Below are positions 22,839 to 34,347 of a stretch of 64,000 bases of DNA, one piece after another. Position 1 is the first letter of the stretch. Every line of letters starts with the position of its first letter. The notes beneath the pieces were generated by a model that saw only the letters and a program-made list of their open reading frames with translations, was not told the DNA's origin and made no database searches. The position numbers and the translations under genes were made by a program. This DNA comes from Limanda limanda (Eukaryota; Chordata; Actinopteri; Pleuronectiformes; Pleuronectidae): positions 27,469,393 to 27,533,392 of the forward strand of contig NC_083644.1 of assembly GCF_963576545.1 (NCBI RefSeq), read 5' to 3'.

Positions 22839-22970
22839 CTGTACCTCAACAAGAACAACAACTGCTTTCGAGAATACCAAAAGTTACACTGTTTTCTCCT
22901 TGCGAACAAGGGGATTCCAGCCCTTGGGACTGTGCAGCAAAGTGATTTTGCAGTATTAAGCTGTATTTGA
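22839..22970 (+). pseudogene. possible piggyBac catalytic-domain scrap
   Basis: A frame opening YLNKNNNCFREYQ and containing FLLANKGIPALGTVQQS resembles the piggyBac stretch in which a short helix precedes GTVR-NR. If right, it implies a large deletion between 22830 and 22839. Very weak on its own. Confidence 0.25.
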
Positions 22971-23059
22971 AATACTGCGCTGATGGAACAGCAATGACTG
23001 TACAGAAACATCTGTTGTTATTCAATGTCAAGCAATAGCAGCATCAATAAAAACATCTA

Positions 23060-24451
23060 CATACCTGAGACTGGAAAATTTGTTTAATTACTATTATGTC
23101 CAATTTTTTCTAATGTCGCTAATTTGCCTCATACCTAAATTTATATCTATTGGAGGGGCTATATTGAGATGAACAATCTCCTCTTAATTTAGCATCTGCA
23201 TGACAGCAAAAAACACAAATAATATTTTTTTTATATAATTGTCTAGCCTTTATTGAAGAAGTAATTGTTAGTTTGATCAGAGCAGCTTTGGCACTACAGA
23301 AACTACCTGAACTATATCAAGTTGATATTACCAGCATGTGTGATTTACTATTATTTTCAAGAACCAAGTCAAGTTTGTGTTTCCCCCTCTATAGTTTTGT
23401 TCCTAAAATACTTTGATTTGTGCAGGATGTCGTCTACCTCTCCAGTCTGTCAGAGTTTAGTGCTCATTTCAGGCTTTCTAAAAGATGGGGAGGTGTGTAT
23501 GGCATGTGGAGGTTATATAACCATAAAAATGTTCCCATGTTATTAATAACCCTCTCATCTTTACTACCCTGTATGTTATAACCACCCTTGGTCTGATGTA
23601 TCAAAACTCACAGCATAGCAAAAACCAACAGACAAACTGTCCTGACCTCTCTGTGGCCAACCAGGAGGCCTATAGTGTTGTCGACATGTTTAAATAATCA
23701 AATCCACATTAATGAAACATTTTCATGGGTTTTCTGCCCCACTTAACACACTGTTAGCTGTTGGGATGCCCTACAAAAGGTCTGAGATCTCTTTCGAAGA
23801 CCTCTTACCCCCAGAACTCTTTGCTCTGTGGATAGACGCTACATAGCTATTGGAAAACTCCACTTTGAGACCTGCATCTCTTATCTGGAATGGAGAAAAT
23901 TCTATCCAGTCCTTTTGAGTGGGACAGCTTAAGTGACAGTCGCAGGTGGTTCTATCATGTAAGTGTGGGTCACCCTGGCGGTCGGTAGGATGCAAGAACT
24001 TTTTGCCTCACTGCATTAACCATGCCCTGTAGGACAATCCTTGATCCCTTGTTGCAGACACTGCACATCTTTGGTGACTCTGTCTACCTGCTGTTGCCTC
24101 AGCTGTTGAAGCCAAATAGGCATATAAGGATTATAGGGTAACTTACAGTAAGGGAAAAACTCAATTACAAGGTGAATGCTCCATGTGTAGTGATAAAACA
24201 TGCATGTGGGCTTTTCCAAGGTCTGCAGGCAGATGGACAGTGTTCAGAGGATCAGCTCTGCAGTGTCTGCTTGTTGTACATGCTTAGTTGTGATCTACAC
24301 TTATCATCTACATTTTATTTTGACAGAATTTTATTTAAGGCACAACACAAACGAAAACAACATACAATGAGAGGAAAAACATCCCTTAAATAATTTAAAT
24401 ACAAAAAACAAAAACAAATTTTAAATAAATAAAAACATTTATAAGGATAAT
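23060..24451. other. unassigned sequence
   Basis: No motif recognised. Frames near 23771-24219 show no family features. Could be unique intergenic DNA. Confidence 0.45.
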
Positions 24452-24975
24452 TTTGAGTGAAAGCTTTATTTACTTACAGCACAAACATTATAAAAACACA
24501 ACTGGCCTAGCTAGTGAAAAACTAATCAGGTGAAGCTTGAAATGTATCTTTGCTGCCTCTGGGTCATAAGTTATTTGTTGGGCCTCAGGCTGTGAAAACA
24601 CAATGATGAAATTGATCAGATAAAGTAAACTTAGAAAATGTATTTTATACATCACAGCGCGACTCTCCATTATTCTTATCCTCGCTCCAGTTTATGGCGC
24701 CGGCCATTTGCCTCAGAGGTGTGAAGAGACGGGCAGTTACCTATAAAATACATAAGTGAGTTTAAGCAGTTCGTACACATTTAAACATGCACTAGTTCTG
24801 CTCAAGCACTTGATGATCTCTTCTTCTTTTAGCCACCTTCTAGCTAACCCACAGTTGTTAACGCGCTATTCAGATCTGCAAGGTATTTAGCCAAGCAGTT
24901 AGCAATGGCTTCGCTCTTTAGTTTAGCCCTCACCATAATTTTGGGGTTGTGCGCCCGTCTTTTTGCCTCGACTCC
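24452..24975 (-). repeat. unnamed dispersed element, copy 1
   Basis: Two blocks match 31072-31860 in the same order and orientation. One is AAAGCTTTATTTAC followed by GCTTGAAATGTATC and GCCTCTGGGTCATAA (24457-24575). The other lies near 24890-24975 around GTTGTGCGCCCGTCT. On the minus strand the first block supplies an AATAAA near the 3' end and the second a splice-donor-like AG or TG|GTGAGGGC. It may be an internally deleted DNA transposon or a processed duplicate. Confidence 0.5.
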
Positions 24976-25326
24976 TCGAATCTCCATTCCAACAGATTTT
25001 CTTGGATGAGCTTGACAGACATGCAATGTTAACAACGTATCATTAGAAATTGTATAACTGATTACACTCATCATAGCATATTAACTTATATAAGGGAAAT
25101 CTATTTTAGCTGTAATTCTAATTGATGATTCTAATTATACTAAGTCTGATTGACCCCACGTCAATTCAAAATAACACACTGCCATGTATCATCAGCACTT
25201 TACATCACATCATTTCTTGCTAGCTTAGTAGATAGGACTACTTTTATAGATAGAAATTGTCATTGTGTAATGTGTGGCTCACATTCTTAACTGCAAATTG
25301 AATACTTACAATTATATCCTTTGGCG

Positions 25327-26342
25327 TAGTGTTGCACGGTGTACCGGTACTAGAAAGGTACCGCAGTACCCTTACGTTAAAAACGATACGGTTTAGCATA
25401 TTTTTAGTACCAGTACTTTATTAAAATAGCACGCAATCAGAGCGCACTCTCTGCTCCGCTCCCTGTCCCGCTGCCTGCATGCATTGACTGCGAGGGGCGG
25501 GGCTACCCAGCTCGCACACATGCAACAGGCAGCCGTCACTCACAGCGAGTGAACTCAGGGAGACATGGCCGAGCCGACCGTCCTCGGCTTGTTGAAAGTG
25601 ATTCTCTCTCAAACTGTGTGGCGCAACAGGTGGGACGCGCGACCGGGAGGGATGCGAGGCGGCGCGAGGCGCATCTCTTTAACGGCGGAACACTAAAACA
25701 AGTCGTCCTTTCTCCGGAGCCGGGGGGGGGTCGCATCCCGCGGCTCTTCGGCCCCTCTGCAGTGGCTCCCTGTGCAGTGTTCATATGTTGAACGGAAACG
25801 TCACGTTCATTTGTCAAATCATCGTATCAGACCAGCATGAAAAAACCAGGAGCGGGCATGTGTGTGCGTGCGCGCGCTGTCCCGCGCCAAGACAGCGCAC
25901 ACACACACACACAGGCCCCCGCCCCCACTCACTCGCTCAGCTGGCATGTTTTAACTTTTTTTTCACCTTAAACACACATCTGTAAAATTATATAACTCAT
26001 ACTTGTGGAAATAACTATGTAGTCATATAGTCAGATACGGACAATATGATGTCACCATGTAGTTTTCATTTATATCTTGCTGTAGGCTAATACTAATATG
26101 AATACCATTTGTTAAGTGTTCAAAAAGCTGGGCAGGAACAAGCTGGTAAAAAAGGGAACCTTACAGATGTTTTATTTATTACTATCATAAATAAATATAC
26201 CAGTATCGTATCGTATTTGTGGTATCGTACCGTATTTGTGGTATTGTATCGTATTTGTGGTATCGTATCGAAAGTATAGAGTATCGTGATATTTTGACAG
26301 GTATAGTATCGAAGTCATAATTTTGGTATCGTGACAACACTA
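25327..26342. mobile_element. non-autonomous hAT element with 8-bp target duplication
   Basis: Starts TAGTGTTGCACGGTGTACC and ends TATCGTGACAACACTA. CTTTGGCG flanks both sides (25319-25326 and 26343-26350). Left subterminal DNA carries GGTACCGCAGTACC-type motifs; the right carries about four repeats of GTATCGTATTTGTG between 26205 and 26280. The centre is CpG-rich (25440-25930) with a (CA)n tract near 25897-25912. No transposase frame. Confidence 0.92.
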
Positions 26343-26350
26343 CTTTGGCG

Positions 26351-27189
26351 CTGATGACTGAGAACCAGAAGCACACAAGACGGGTCTGCAGGTCTTCTCT
26401 GTCGTTCTCTGTCAGTCACGGAGGGGAACACTATCTCTCGGTACAAGTTCGATGCGTGCCTTCTAAAGATTAACTTTCCGGTCAAAGCCCGCTCAAACGG
26501 AAGCCTAATGGTCAGAACAGGAAATGAACCTTGCACTTCAAAGTAAAGTGTAGGTACTTCCTGTGGAGACGATTTTGTAGTTTGTTAATATTTAATAAAT
26601 AAATTTACACCGTACCGTCGGACTGTTTATTTCTTAAAATGCACTAATACTTCTTCTGTAAGTATTCCCGTGACGATCGGGAAACACTGTCTGCGGATGC
26701 GCCGCAGACCGGATGTGCGTCGCGGCAGTGTCTGGCAGCAAGTCCGCTGCTGGTGGCAGTTGTTCAGCAGAGCTGCTGGTGCATCTGATGCATTTCCCTG
26801 AATAAATGGCGATTTATGTGCTTAACGAAATGGCAGGACACTACGGGTTTTTTCGCCGCCGCCCCCGCCCTGTACGATGTTGCGAACATCGACCGGGGCG
26901 GACTGCTCGTCAAGGGGGGGGGGGGGGGGGGCGGGGCAGCGGATATGTGCGCCGGAAGGGGGGGTATACCAACATGCAGTAGCAGCTCCTCTGCAGAACA
27001 TATTGTGAAACGGAGAAGCTATATGGGGTGTATTGAACAGATGCTGTATATTTGAATAGATATTTAGGTGAAAATTATGCATTGAATAGATACAGCTGCA
27101 AAACAGTATTTATTTGTGTGCATGTAAGCTTGTACATTGAGCCTGTTTTAACAGAAATTGCAAAAATAATCAATATGATCCTCAAACAA
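26351..27189. other. unassigned, GC-rich with a G-run
   Basis: Contains a palindrome CTGCGGATGCGCCGCAG near 26691-26707, an 18-base G run at 26914-26931 with further G clusters to 26966, and TAATAAATAAATTT near 26593. No coding motif. It continues to the truncated chromodomain of gypsy copy A. Confidence 0.4.
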
Positions 27190-27239
27190 GAGGCGAACTG
27201 CCAAGAGGCGTTTGACCGTGTACACTGGACCTCCATCGA

Positions 27240-28313
27240 CGATCCTGGGGGGGGGGGCTTGGTGGGAGGAACCAATGGGCTCACCAATGCAGGCTTGATC
27301 CGGGACACGTGGAAAGTGGGATTCACCCTCATAGACCTGGGAAGCTGGAGTCGCACTGCAGCGGGGTTGATGATCCTGGAGATGGGGAACGGACCAATGA
27401 ACCGGGGGGCCAACTTGCGTGACTCCACACGTAGGGGAATGTCACGGGTGGACAGCCAAACTCTATTGCCCGGTTGGTAAGTGGGTGCAAGGGTCCGTCG
27501 TCGGTCCGCCACCCTCTGAGCACGGACAGAACTTCTTAGAAGGACCTCACGGACCCCAATCCAGATCCGGCGGCACCGATGGACAAACTTCTGGGCAGAG
27601 GGGACATTGACCTCCTCCTCTAGGTCGGGGAACAGTGGAGGTTGGTAGCCATGCACACACTGAAATGGAGTCAGGCCAGTAGATGAACTGGGTAATGTGT
27701 TGTGCGCATACTCTACCCAGATGAGATGGTTACTCCAGGTGGCTGGGTTTTGGGAGACCAGGCATCGTAGTCCGGTTTCCAACTCCTGGTTCATCCGTTC
27801 AGCCTGGCCGTTGGACTGGGGATGGTATCCGGAAGAAAGACTGACTGTGGCGCCCAGGAGGGAACAGAACGCCTTCCAGAACTGTGAGATAAACTGTGGA
27901 CCCCGGTCTGACACCACATCCTTCGGGAAACCATGGATGCGGAAAACATGCGACAGGACAGCCTCTGCAGTCTCTTTGGCAGAGGGCAGCTTGGGCAAGG
28001 GAATGAAATGAACCATCTTAGAGAATCTGTCAACAACTGTTAAAATAGTGGTGTTACCTTTTGAGGGAGGCAACCCGGTAACAAAGTCCAGAGAGATGTC
28101 AGACCAGGGGCGATGGGGCACAGGCAGTGGCTGCAGGAGACCAGAGGGTGGACGTCGCAAACTCTTGTTCCGAGCACAAACGGGACAGGCAGTCACGTAC
28201 CCCCTGACCTCCCCCTCCATCGACGGCCACCAGAATCGTTGTCTGACCACAAAGAGAGTCCGCCGTATCCCAGGGTGGCAAGAAACCCGGGAGGTATGAG
28301 CCCAGTGAATGAC
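27240..28313 (-). pseudogene. integrase of gypsy copy A
   Basis: Directly after the TAG at 28314-28316 the same frame continues [20 protein letters not shown], then [19 protein letters not shown] and CPVCARNK, giving the HHCC zinc site. The catalytic core follows: [33 protein letters not shown] and [15 protein letters not shown], with D, D and E in the expected spacing. The C-terminal domain ([20 protein letters not shown] and [14 protein letters not shown]) is intact. In another frame [11 protein letters not shown] (about 27195-27230) opens a chromodomain that is then cut off. Confidence 0.88.
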
Positions 28314-29900
28314 CTAAGAACGAAGGGGTACAGGAACAAACAACCAGTTGGGGGGACAGCCCTCCGGCACCTGAGAGTTAATATTTGCCTGTCTGACTTC
28401 TTTTTCGATTCTCCACGTGACTGCCCCTATCATACAGGATAGAGGTAAGATGTTGGAGGGAGATCTGGGAGCAGAGCTAGGATCAAACAGGCGGGACAGG
28501 GCGTCAGGTTTAGCATTTTTAGACCCAGGGCGATAAGACAGGGTGAATTTGAATCTAGTAAAAAACAGAGTCCATCTGGCCTGTCTAGAATTTAGCCGCT
28601 TGGCAGACCGAATGTATTCTAAATTTTTATTGTCGGTCCACACCAAGAAAGGGATTTCCACTCCCTCCAACCAGTGATGCCACTCCTCCAGCGCCACCTT
28701 GATGGCAAACAACTCTCTATTCCCTACGTCATAGTTTCTCTCAGCAGGGAAGAGTTTTCGGGAGAGGAAGGCGCAGGGGTGAAGCTTGTTGTCCTTGGGT
28801 GAACGCTGAGAGAGGACTCCTCCCACACCGACATCCGAGGCATCTACCTCCACCACGAACTGTAGGTTGGGATCAGGAAGAGTGTGGACAGGAGCAGAAG
28901 TGAATCTCTCCTTCAGACTCTGGAAGGCTCGTTCAGCCGAGGGGGACCACTGAAACTTGGTGTTGGGAGAGGTCAGAGAATGCAGGGGGGCAGCCACAGA
29001 GCTGTAATTCCTTATAAAACGTCTATAGAAATTAGCAAAGCCCAGGAAGCGTTGTAACTGTTTGCGAGTAGCTGGAGTAGTCCATTCTGTTTCTGCACTG
29101 ATCTTAGTAGGATCCATCTCAATATTATCCTTAGAGATTATGAAACCCAGGAAAGAGACGGAAGGAACATAAAACTCACATTTTTCTGCCTTCACAAAGA
29201 GCTGGTTGGCGAGGAGGCGTTGAAGGACTTGCCGGACGTGCTGAACGTGCGTCACCTCATCCGATGAGAAGATCAGGATGTCGTCCAGGTAGACAAAAAC
29301 ATATTGATCAAGCATGTCCCTGAGGACATCGTTTACCGGAGCCTGAAAAACAGCTGGAGCATTGGTCAAACCAAAAGGCATTACAAGATATTCATAGTGC
29401 CCCCTAGGTGTGTTGAAGGCAGTTTTCCATTCGTCCCCCTCCCTTATCCTCACCAGATGGTAGGCGTTTCTCAGATCTAGCTTGGTGAAGATCTTGGCGT
29501 TCCTCAACAATTCAAAAGCGGAGGACATCAGAGGGAGAGGATACCGATTCTTGACGGTAATGTCGTTTAGACCTCGATAGTCAATGCAGGGACGAAGTGT
29601 TTTATCCTTCTTATCAACGAAAAAAAAACCTGCACCGGCAGGAGAAGAGGATGGACGAATGAGTCCCGTAGACAGAGAAGAGTCGATATATTTCCTCATA
29701 GTCTCTAGCTCTGGTGCTGATAAGGAATAAAGGCGCCCCCTAGGGGGTGAAGTGCCTGGTAACAAATCAATGGCACAGTCATAAGGTCGGTGAGGAGGTA
29801 GAGCGGAGGCCCGAGTCTTATTAAAAACCTCTTTGAAATCGAAGTAGCACGGAGGAACCTTGGAGAGTTCCGGGGCGTAGTAGCAGAGCTGCGCGGAACC
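28314..29900 (-). pseudogene. reverse transcriptase and RNase H of gypsy copy A
   Basis: An open stretch of more than 500 codons. It has [73 protein letters not shown], the catalytic YLDD (about 29285-29296) and [16 protein letters not shown]. RNase H then begins with [18 protein letters not shown] and includes [12 protein letters not shown] and [13 protein letters not shown]. It is in frame with the integrase piece; only the TAG at 28314-28316 divides them. The frame stays open to about 30005, but upstream of roughly 29900 the text is not homologous to copy B. Confidence 0.9.
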
Positions 29901-29989
29901 GCAGTGAGTCTGAGATTGATAGTAGAAGACACATCCGAGGTGTGGGAATCTTCTGAGATAGAGTCCGAAGAAGCACAGGTGACAGAACA

Positions 29990-30225
29990 ATTCCTGTCCC
30001 AACACAATATTTTTCCTGTGGACCAGTCAATGTGAGGGTTATGCTTAGAAAGCCATGGGAATCCCAAAATGAGAGGGTGTGATGGGGAGTTGAGGAGATG
30101 GAAACTCAGAGCCTCAGTGTGATCCTTAGAAATAGCAAATTGGATAGGACTGGTACGGTGAGTAACCCTACACAGAAGGCGTCCATCCAGAGCATGAGCT
30201 TCTAAAGGCTTGGGAAGAGAAATTA
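29990..30225 (-). pseudogene. protease C-terminal half of gypsy copy A
   Basis: Reads LDGRLLCRVTH, then [20 protein letters not shown] in one minus frame, equivalent to [11 protein letters not shown] and [20 protein letters not shown] in copy B. The catalytic DSG is missing because homology stops at 30225. The frame changes between here and reverse transcriptase. Confidence 0.75.
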
Positions 30226-31071
30226 ATTAATTCAAGTTCTAACCTCACATCTGATGAACAAGTACATATATCTCATAATGATCCTTCAGAAACAAAAGGC
30301 CTGTACGTAAGTGTTTAGGCTTCAGTCTGTGTAAGAGGACCAAAGGAGGCAAACAGCAGCATAGCCATTGAATGCAAATTTTTGTTTCTGCAGCTTCTAC
30401 TTTCCGGGTCATTGGCTACATCACACCACTAACACCCCCCACCCCTTTCCCAAACAATGCTGATAGTTACACACACACCTGTGACTCACAATCACTAGAC
30501 GAAAAGCAGTATTATTGTCACAGGAAACCTCTTCGGACAGGCCTAATCCCCCCGCATTTACCTACTGTTTCCATGACGCTACCTCGGCGTTCGCCAGTGG
30601 CAATAAGCTGAGAGAAGCGGCGTTTGCGAACCTTATGGGGGATATGGAGAACAAAGGAGAGAGCCGCGGGGGGGCATGCTGAGCCTCGCGGACCGATCGC
30701 GACATGTGATCTAATCTCATCTGATATGAATCGGAGTCCAGCCGCTGGCAAGAACCTCTCTCTACTCACCATTGGAGGAAACCACAGACCCTCGAAACTA
30801 AATGTCACTCGTGATTGGCTGGTAGAAGTGTTGCTATTGGTCACCCTGGGTCATTGCAGTGCACACGTGGGGTCACAGCATTCCGCATGTGGGGTAAGCC
30901 CCTCCCACACAATATTAATAATAAAAATGTATATATTAATATTTATTATTATTATTTATTAGTAAGCCTTTACCAAAAGCACTGCAGTTAATTAAAACTA
31001 AACATTCATGTGATGCTTGATGTTATAGGTGAACATATTGTACAGGGAACAAATGTGAGCAAGGTATATGT
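30226..31071. other. unassigned; CpG-richer patch near 30590-30860
   Basis: No protein family recognised. On the minus strand two CCAAT motifs (CCAATCACGAG near 30807-30817 and CCAATAGCAAC near 30832-30842) precede a donor-like ATG|GTGAGTAG. This might be a decayed promoter and first exon, but there is no downstream coding support. Confidence 0.3.
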
Positions 31072-31860
31072 GGAGTCAAAGCTTTATTTACATACAGCAA
31101 AAATATTGTACAAAAACTCAGGTGAGGCTTGAAATGTTTCTCTGCAGCCTCTGGGTCATGACTTCTTTGTGGGACTCTGTCTGACTCTTCTTCAGTGTGT
31201 AGACGTATGTGGTGTGTAGCTGTGAGATCCAGTGTAGCTTCCAGTCTTATATGAAATGTGGGACACAGGTCGGTGCGCTCCTGGCTGTGGAAGGATGGAT
31301 CCATGTCATCTGTCCCGCTTCAATCAGCTGTAAACACATTCCTTACCCTCTTTCTTCTCCGACAACTCCTCAATGCTGATGCAAGGTCTTGTTGGATCAA
31401 ACTGGCTCATAGTGTGTCTTAGTACGTCATGGACAGGCAGCTGGAAAACAACATGAGTAACATGAGTTTATTATTAATAAACGGAAATGCATCACCGTTG
31501 GAAAATCCACAGCAAAAAAACACCAAAACAATTCATAAACAGTTACTTACATTCAATGGCTTAATTTTCTGCACTTTAAATCCGGACTTTCAGCGTCTCG
31601 GCCTCATGCAATGCGCGTGAATATATGTGAATGTATTTTAGCAACTTTCTCGCTATCCCAAAGTGGCGGACATGCTTTTCATATGTAGGAGTTAGCTTAG
31701 TAGTTAGCATGGCGGCTCCGTCTAGCTTAGCTCTTACCTTAACTCAGGGACTGTGCGTCCGTCTTCTCCGCCTCGCCTCGCCCACACCGGGCCCGCGGCT
31801 CTGCTTCCCACGCACTCATCTTCTCCTCCAGGGAAAAGCGTCGTGTCGACTTCAGCAAGT
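31072..31860 (-). repeat. unnamed dispersed element, copy 2
   Basis: Matches copy 1 at 24452-24975 in a polyadenylation-side block (31077-31185) and a 5'-exon-like block (31690-31790). On the minus strand an ATG-containing CpG-rich stretch with EKMSAWEAEPRARCGRG leads to a donor-like AG|GTAAGAGC at about 31737. The shared layout implies a mobile or duplicated unit with a 5' exon and a 3' polyadenylation region but a different or deleted middle. Confidence 0.5.
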
Positions 31861-31989
31861 TATTTACCCCGAAGACAGAGTCACTTGTACGGAACAAACT
31901 TAACTCAAGCCGGAGTTTCATGTCTGCGGGAGTCTCGATGCTGCTGCACTGCGTTTACGAGGCTGTGATTGGACGAGCCCATCAGCTGA

Positions 31990-33561
31990 TGACGCGAGCG
32001 GGTGACGTGAGGTTTTCACAGTAAATCTCCACAACTGTGCTTTTCATTTTAAAGCAGCGGTTACTTCATATGGGATGAGTATGTGACTGAGGCCCAGTTT
32101 ATTTTTTCTGGTGATTAGTAAATTTACACACATGATTCACGCTGTTCTGTGTTCGTAACCTTATAGTTGAATGCACTTATTGTAAGTCGCTTTGGATAAA
32201 AGTGTTGACTGTTTTAATGGAATACTGAGAAAGTTTAATAACAACAATTAGACAATTGAAGTTCAAATTATGAAGGAATTTCAGCTCTATATTGTGTCTT
32301 CTTTATATTTAAAATAATAATCAAACTGAGTGGAGATGTATGTTGTAGCCAAACAGCCGCCTGCTGTGTTTTGTCACTGTGCAGTCCATGGGGGATTAAA
32401 TATTACACTGAAAAAATAAATCATTAAATCAATGAATGTTTCATAGCAATTTTGAAAGTAGTGGTGAAAAGGTAGCATTTGTAATTCATGGAAAACAGCT
32501 TAGTTTGCCATTGACATGTGAATTTGATGCCAGTATTTTGGGAGGACAGATATTTTTATGGAAAGCCAGTAGAAGTTTGGAGCTTACAGGACACAGATGA
32601 TCATACCCAGCATAATTTCTTTGCTGGTAGAGGTGTGGTTAACAAATCCTCTGTGCATTTAACTAGCACAATTGAAAAAGTGACTGTAATCATGCCACTC
32701 TGTACAGTGGTTGAGATTCAGGGTTGTTTTGGATGACAATAAAAATTTGAAATAAAGTGCATTGTTTAATGCATTGACAGCATTGACCTTTGTTCTTGGT
32801 ATACAATGTAATTCATTATAGCACACTTACTTATTTAAGAACAATTTAAAATGTCAGGTTTTATATATATTTTCAGCCTGGTTCACTCTGCCAGATAGTT
32901 TAGTTTACTCTTAGAAAAAGGTGTTATCTGCTCTGAGGGGAACTATCCTGATTTGCATTTGTGAAGCTCAGAGCATTGTCATTTGCATGTGAAAGCGTCC
33001 TCTAGGCGTAGGAGCAGGGGGGGTCACCTCACAACAGCTCTCAGGCTTGACAACTGCAGGAAACTTGAGAGTTTCCTTTGCTGCCTGCAGATACGTGTGA
33101 AAGTTGTTAACCGAAGGATGTGCCAACACTTTCCTGCGACACAGATTGACGCAAACGCTTCTTTTCATGCAGTGAATGAATTACTGCAGTCACAAAATTA
33201 AACGCAGATGACTAATTCAATTAATAAACCTTTATTTGAAAATGTTGTCTCGTGTGAGGTAGGTATTGAAACACCAAGCACTGGATGTTGATTAATTAAA
33301 GGGAAAACTAATTAAAAAAAAGCTGCAACAATCCCGACAATTCAAAGAAACTACTTTCTCTCTGTTAAAAGAACTGCAACATTCATGTCAACAGATATCA
33401 TACTCAAATAGGTTTGTTGGATATTATATTTTTTATATATTCATAAGGGACATTTTTTTAACACATATTTATGAATGTGTTCTTCAGAACCTCACACCGT
33501 GGTATCCCCAGAGTCTGGACACGCATTCTCTCCATTTGATCCATAAAATGTAAAGGAGATT
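31990..33561. other. unassigned sequence
   Basis: Contains the short GTAAGTCGCTTTGGATAAAA repeat at about 32180-32200. Otherwise no recognisable motif; frames at 32518-32736 and 32968-33201 have no family features. Confidence 0.45.
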
Positions 33562-34060
33562 CTAGAGGCTTTGAGCAAAACAGAGCAGCATTTTACTGCA
33601 CAACACACTCTGCCAAACACTTGATCGTTCAAATAATTGTTTGAACGAAGGAGACATTTGAAATTTCCAGTTTTGTAGTGCTTCTACACGTTTATTTGGG
33701 TATCTGGCATGTCTACCGACCCAAAACTCTGGGAAAAAATAACTCCCGCGTTTTGTTAGGATGCCTGACTCTCCGCCTGTGTCCGCCGGTGTGTCCACCG
33801 GTGTCTCCCCAGCCTGATACGTGGAGCCACGGGAGAAGACGATGGAGCCGGTGGGGCCGGGCGGGAGGAGCCCTGGGCTTACCGGGGCGCACACCAACAG
33901 ACTTTTGCCAATGCTTTCCGGGACATTGCCTTCAAATATGTATTCAATCCATTTCGCTCTTGTGTCTTCTGAGGCTGGGACATTACGTACAGATCTGTGC
34001 AGCCGACCACAGCGCATCTAGCTTTTGTGCACCTTGGGAAACCGGCTTCCCCAGCCTCGC
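33562..34060 (-). pseudogene. THAP-like zinc-finger fragment
   Basis: A piece ARCAVVGCTDL (about 34028-34060) in one frame is followed in another by LHRSVRNVPASEDTRAKWIE, YIFEGNVPESIGKSLLVCA. This order (Cys pair, short Pro-containing linker, W, then a late Cys) resembles THAP zinc fingers. The expected His after the last Cys is lost to a frame change. The remaining C-terminal text is not recognised. Confidence is limited because THAP motifs are short. Confidence 0.35.
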
Positions 34061-34347
34061 AGGCAGGCTTCGACCCGCCTGACTCTGGTTCAAAACGATA
34101 TGGGTGCATTGTATCTTCGTCTCCATATTTCTACAAAAGTAACGGATGGTAAAAATCCGGGCGCTCGTGGAGGGGCGTGGCACTCAAAACAGGTCAATCT
34201 GAGGAGGGCTGTTTCAGACAGGGTAAAAGGGTGCTGTTTTAAATGATCCTTGTGGTATTTTTACCAAAATATGTTAGAGACATTTCATTAAGACCCCAAG
34301 GAACCATATCAACTGTGGTAAAATGGGCATAATATTACCCCTTTAAA
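33562..34347 (-). mobile_element. Kolobok-like element with THAP-like frame
   Basis: The right edge (complement TTAAAGGGGTAATATTATGC) matches the copy at 13854-14031. Inside it, on the minus strand, lies a THAP-like reading frame. Kolobok-superfamily transposons use TTAA targets and encode THAP-domain proteins (established knowledge), so both signs agree. The left boundary is not defined and no target duplication was confirmed. Confidence 0.45.

Larger units (their letters stand above)
27190..30225 (-). mobile_element. gypsy chromovirus remnant, copy A (pol only)
   Basis: A minus-strand pol from mid-protease (30225) through reverse transcriptase, RNase H and integrase to the start of the chromodomain (27190). 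It is clearly the same broad lineage as copy B at 57129-62940. Gag, both LTRs and the rest of the chromodomain are absent, so both ends are truncated. Decay is modest: one shift in the protease to reverse transcriptase linker, one nonsense codon at 28314-28316 and one shift near the G-run at 27247-27255. Confidence 0.88.

Noticed and set aside
27697..28011. Plus-strand frames opposite copy A integrase
   Set aside because: Antisense shadows of the pol frame without motifs.
30518..30844. 108-codon minus-strand frame as a first coding exon
   Set aside because: CCAAT motifs and a donor-like site are suggestive, but no downstream exon or family match was found; kept only as a weak note.
33678..34082. 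134-codon plus-strand frame
   Set aside because: It lies opposite the THAP-like minus-strand frame and has no recognisable motif.
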